Made by a program: the position numbers and the translations under genes. The notes under the pieces were generated by a model. It was not told the DNA's origin. It made no database searches and saw nothing but the letters and a program-made list of their open reading frames with translations. This document shows positions 59,815-64,000 of a stretch of DNA of 64,000 nt, one piece after another; within the stretch, counting starts at the first letter, position 1; every line of letters starts with the position of its first letter. The stretch comes from Ignelater luminosus (Eukaryota; Arthropoda; Insecta; Coleoptera; Elateridae): positions 52,697 to 116,696 of the forward strand of contig VTPC01090924.1 of assembly GCA_011009095.1 (NCBI GenBank), given 5' to 3'.

Positions 59815-61030
59815 CAGTGCGCACGCCGGCTGTGCAACGCTTTAAAAATTAAAAAATTCTCTGTACATTAGAGGCCAAAATCTTCGGATACGTCAACTTT
59901 AGTTCCCAATGGAGCATCTGTTCGCATGATTTTAATTTTTTTACTCACACCCTTATCTCGATGACGTCATCAATTTCTTTTTAATGGCAAGCTCCACTAG
60001 GAACGCAACATGGGTGTAAGGACAATTGTATTGTCTCAGAAATGTAGCTGCATTAATAACTTTTGTGTTATCTAGTTATTAGTCGTTGTAATGGAATCTT
60101 GGCTGATCAAAAGAATAATACTGATAGACAATAATCATCCAAGTAGGTAAATAAACAGTTAAAGAATATTATAAAACAATGAATTCTGTAGTTGACAATT
60201 TGCCGACAGTACCGAATTTTCTATCCGTTTATCGTTGTGTGTTGTTGGTACCTATTAGTTTAATGTAAAATGGTGCGTTTTGATTATGAAGGGATGCGGA
60301 GATAGGCAACGCACTCAAGAAGAAATTTACAATTTAATCAACATGACATATCCCGATATCAAGTGTTTTAAAAACCATAAACGGCATCCATACAAGGATG
60401 GCTCAAAAACTAAACGAAGATGATCCGGACCATAGGCTTTCAGTTCTGTGATAATATCATGGAAAGATGTAATGATGATCCTGATTTTGTCAACCGGATT
60501 ATCTTTTCAGACGAAGCGACGCGTTGTTTTAACGGGGTGGTTAACAAACAAAATTATCGCTATTGTGCAAAACCCAGACTGGATGATTGAGATCCATACT
60601 CAATATCCCGAAAAATTGGATGTTTGGGCAGACATTATCGCCAATAGAATTTTAGGTCTCTATTTTATTGAAGAAACCTTAACAGGTGTGAAGTATTTAG
60701 AATCTCTGAGAGACCATCTCGTTCCTGCTGTAGTTGAATTGTATTTTTGTTATAGACTATTTGATTTAAGTGTTTTCAGGTCGCTGGACTCGGAGCAAGG
60801 GGCAATTGAAGTGGCCGGCTCGGTCTCCTGATTTCACTCCTTGAGACTTGTTTTTGTTGGGTTACCTGAAAAGTAAAATCCATTTTACTAAACCAAATTT
60901 TATCGAAATGTTAAAAGAAAGAATCCGAGCGATTGCCCCAGATATGCTTCGCAACGTGTCAAACGAGTTTATCTAAAGACTTGCCTTTTAGCAAGAAGTA
61001 CATGGATCCCAGTTTGAACACTTAATTTGA
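59815..61030 (+). mobile_element. Decayed mariner-like element with 5' terminus
   Basis: A TA followed by CAGTGCGCACGCCGGC (59815) and an inner TTATCTCGATGACGTCATCA block resemble the left ends of other elements here. Transposase remnants begin about 450 bp inside in the same orientation and run to about 61025. The 3' terminus was not identified. Confidence 0.65.
60290..61030 (+). pseudogene. Mariner-like transposase, multiply broken
   Basis: In order: MAQKLNEDDPDHRL, then PDFVNRIIFSDEATRCFNG (first catalytic Asp in SDEAT), VVNKQNYRY, after a frame change HTQYPEKLDVWADIIANRIL, LYFIEETLTGVKYLESLRDH, then a gap where the second Asp motif should be, then WPARSPDFTP, a TGA, DLFLLGYLKSKIHFTKP (third Asp), and a tail RIRAIAPDMLRNVSNEFI. 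The order and spacing follow the insect transposase family also represented by the fragments at 4757 and 31050. At least three shifts or stops break it and the second Asp block is deleted. Confidence 0.85.
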
Positions 61031-63948
61031 TAGTTAGATTTTTTAAATTTTTTAATTTGATAGTTGTAATGTTTACTGTAACTGTTTACTTGGCTTCGTT
61101 TGTTATTTATTGCGTATTGGTTCTTTCTGGAATAAATCAGCTCGTAGTGACGCCACTGACATAATTGTATGCTTGCCGTACGCAGAATTTCTAAGACAAT
61201 CGGAATCTGTAGGAAAAGATGCGGGTTGCTATTAAAAAAAATTGACGGATTTGAAAGATGTTTTACCCTTTAAAGTCCCTTTGATGGACAAACCAACATC
61301 TTAAGCATTATTAGGGCATCATATTGTATATTTAAGTGCACTTTTGTAGTTTTTTAAATTTTGAACCTGCTCTTTGAGATTGCTTTGGTGCTGCAATAGA
61401 CATTCAGGCATTATTAATACATCCCGTCGTACATTTAGACGCAATCTGATCATATTTTAAATTTCGCAATTACCCCTTTTAAATTGCTTTGATACAACAA
61501 CAAACGTTAAAGGCGTTATTAATAACCAGTGATCCATAAAATTTTTATCCTTAGTTGCTCATGAACAGAATGACGTAAGTTTGCGTTTGAGTCATACTTT
61601 TATCAGTAGTTGAAATGAACAAAATTTCATGTGAACTACGGCGATTTATTAGATGTATTGGCACTGCTTAATTTGGAAATTCATTTTGAAATTTTCATTT
61701 TCATTTTGAACAATACTTTTTAAGTTTTCAAGGAAATTTAACCTGTGATACAAAAAATCTTGATATCTGTTACGTACTTTATATTTTAATAACTCGACAT
61801 ACTATCATATTGTCTATCTTTCTCGTGCATGCCCAACTGAGGAGACAAATTTTGTAGATTAGTCGTTACATCTCGTGGAAAATTTAACGCAATTTGGCAA
61901 TTTTTTTAATTTTGAAGTTACTCGTTCGAAGGTATGTTTGGATGTTTCAGCTCTTAAAAACAAATTTGAGCAGCAACAGAAGCCAGGTATCTTCGGATTC
62001 TGACCATTTCCTTAGAAGAAGAAAAAATGTTTGGTTATGTAAGTTTGGAGACTGTTTTGAAACATCCTGTATACTATATAGAAGTGCAATGCGGAAGAAG
62101 ATAAGCTTCTACATATTTTTATAACCTGTTATTTTAACTGCATTGCGATTTACGATGTTTGGTCTTGACGTGAATTATTTAGTACAGAAAAATTGAAGTG
62201 GCTGATCTTGATTCGATCGTTTTTTTGAAAGTAAAAATTTACTCTCTTGAAAAAACTGGACTATGACTCATATCTTATTAATCTAGAATAGATCTGTTTA
62301 GTGAGTTCTTTTCTCTATATTGTAACTTTTCTGAGAATTTCTTAAATAAGGCTAATTAATAAGAAAAGCACCTTTTTGTAATGGTTTGTATATGACAAAA
62401 CTTTCATCTTTTTTGTGGTTTTCCTCCTAAAACTACTTTGTCACGTTTCTGTGTAAAAACCAGCTTGTTTGATAAGAGTATACTATGTTAGGAATCCATT
62501 ATTAATTACAACGATACAACGTATATTTCGATATCTTCACGTTTTATTGCTCAATTGCATCCATTATGTTTTCCGAACAATGCAAATTAATCCGCAAACT
62601 GATCGTTCGGTTCGTTTCAGTTTGTTTGTGGTGATTAAATCCGTATCACGATTATTAATTACAGTCTGAAAGCCGAAAAACTTGCATAATATGATTTATC
62701 CCAGTGACATAATAATTGTAATTAATAATAACGCCAGCTAAGACAGTGCGATTTTATCTGTTACGGGAACGTAGTTATGACAGAGTGTACCGAATGCAGA
62801 TTGTTTCGGGCGGGTATCAGGTTGAATTCTCTTGGGCAACGCGACGTCGTGACATTCTGTGACCCTCCACTTTCAAAGCTCCTAGCACTGTTCTTGTCTC
62901 TTGCATAATTCGCGGTGTACTCATCTGTCGAGAGTATGCAAGAATCTTCTTCGACTGGCAATGCCGTCGTTCGTTAATGTGGGTCACACCAACCCATACT
63001 GTAGCTTTTATGATTAGAACAAAATAAATGCTCGAAGTTATATAATTGCAATTGAAGAAATATTGTTGGCGTTGAACTCAATTGCGGATAATTTAAAGGT
63101 ATTTAATAGTCATAAAAAGTGAAAACAATGGAAACGTTTAATTTGTTAGAAGAGAGATTTTTTTTCTTAATATTTGTAAATGAATTGCAAAAATGATACA
63201 CCCTTTTTGGTGTTACCTAAGGCAGAGGAGAAATTTTTTCCCAAATATACCAAGTGAAATTTTACTATACATATAAGAAAGAGAAAAAACTTAAGATTAC
63301 AAAGTTTTTTCATTAACGACATTTCTTTTTAATTATAATTATTTTAGAGAGGTACTTTCAATATAAAATTCTAAATCGGGAGCTGCTTAACTTATTTCTC
63401 TTTTTTTTGAGAATCATTTAATTGATGATAATAAAACGGAGGTAAAATAATGTTCTATCAGAAATTATTTTGGTCGTGACCTAATCAGCGATTTGGAAAT
63501 TTTATGCTTGGAATAGTTTTCGCACAACTTGACGTCAGATAAGGAATTATTAGAAATAAACATATTTGTAGCGGTCACGAGAATTAATAAATAAACATCT
63601 AAAAAACTTTGTTTACCGATTCGCTGAAATGGGAATTACCGTAATGATAAAAGAACTGTTACAATGCATATCGAATTTGTATGCAATTCAATAGTGTTAT
63701 TGTGGGCTTACTATACATGTTATATTGAGTTACGAAAACAGTTTTCATTAAATTGTATTAGTTTTTAAAGAAACTTAAGAAAAAATTACGTAATTATCTA
63801 CAGATAGTAATTAATATTTTATTTGTCGCCCATAACTATAAAAGATTGATACAAGTTACTTCTGTTTATTGACTTCTATCTTCTTGTTCTCAGTCATACC
63901 AGAAATTGGATGTTATACATTAAGGTCAAATTATTATAAATTATTATA
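61031..63948. other. AT-rich stretch with one GC-richer patch
   Basis: No gene was recognised. The patch at about 62760-62990 has a minus-strand frame of 66-70 codons rich in Ser, Thr and Arg that stops just inside a possible donor (CCC|GTAACA). It is unsupported as an exon. The rest looks intronic or intergenic. Confidence 0.4.
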
Positions 63949-64000
63949 CAGGGTGAGTTTTTTTCCGATGTTTAGTATGGGGATCTCGGAAACTAACGGA
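63949..64000 (+). repeat. Start of a TA-targeting transposon or MITE cut by the window end
   Basis: A TA followed by CAGGGTGAGTTTTTTTCC and, about 30 bases in, GGGGATCTCGGAAACTA. The inner phrase matches the GGGATCTCGGAAATTGTA of the 0.9-kb MITE. The element continues beyond the window. Confidence 0.6.

Noticed and set aside
1..64000. tRNA, rRNA, CRISPR or bacterial operon features
   Set aside because: None could be seen. The introns, MITEs and insect-type transposons show this is eukaryotic nuclear DNA.

Overview
This window is animal nuclear DNA, almost certainly from an insect. It is AT-rich, has no operon-like ORF packing, carries canonical GT/AG introns (one of them 53 bp), and is crowded with Tc1/mariner-superfamily DNA transposons, their MITEs and non-LTR retrotransposon scraps of the kind common in insect genomes. 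The order cannot be fixed from the sequence. Most of the window reads as intronic or intergenic DNA.

Host coding sequence is sparse. One gene is recognisable from its exon structure: a six-exon gene on the minus strand (45690-47703). It encodes an N-terminal CIDE-N-like domain joined to the region found in animal 'SAM domain-containing protein 3-like' proteins. Its reading frame is broken by two +1 shifts at A-runs and one TGA codon where the family has Trp, so it is either a young pseudogene or a gene with assembly errors. A single isolated 81-bp exon with strong splice sites lies at 40899-40979 (+). It suggests that much of the window sits inside very large introns of an unidentified plus-strand gene.

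Mobile DNA dominates. From left to right: a jockey-like reverse transcriptase scrap and a mariner-like fragment (3.9-5.0 kb); a possible RNase H scrap (9.8 kb); two fold-back elements (13.5-14.5 kb); an intact 1.28-kb mariner with an uninterrupted DD34D transposase (19.6-20.9 kb); a 2.3-kb Transib element with a perfect CGTCG target duplication and termini matching the V(D)J recombination-signal heptamer (22.5-24.8 kb); a DD41D transposase fragment (31 kb); a reverse transcriptase scrap (34.6 kb); a 1.28-kb nested palindrome (41.8-43.1 kb); another transposase remnant (43.6-44.3 kb); a 1.26-kb Tc1/mariner-superfamily element with perfect TA duplications inserted inside an older palindromic element (51.9-54.3 kb); and a mariner-like remnant (59.8-61.0 kb). 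A 0.9-kb MITE with about 180-bp terminal inverted repeats and a second internal inverted repeat is present three times (2.9, 29.4 and 36.3 kb). The middle copy lies exactly between two direct copies of a roughly 215-bp unit.

The best candidates for follow-up are the Transib element with its RSS-like ends, the CIDE-N/SAMD3-like gene, and the family of recursively palindromic MITEs. No RNA genes, CRISPR arrays or bacterial features were seen.
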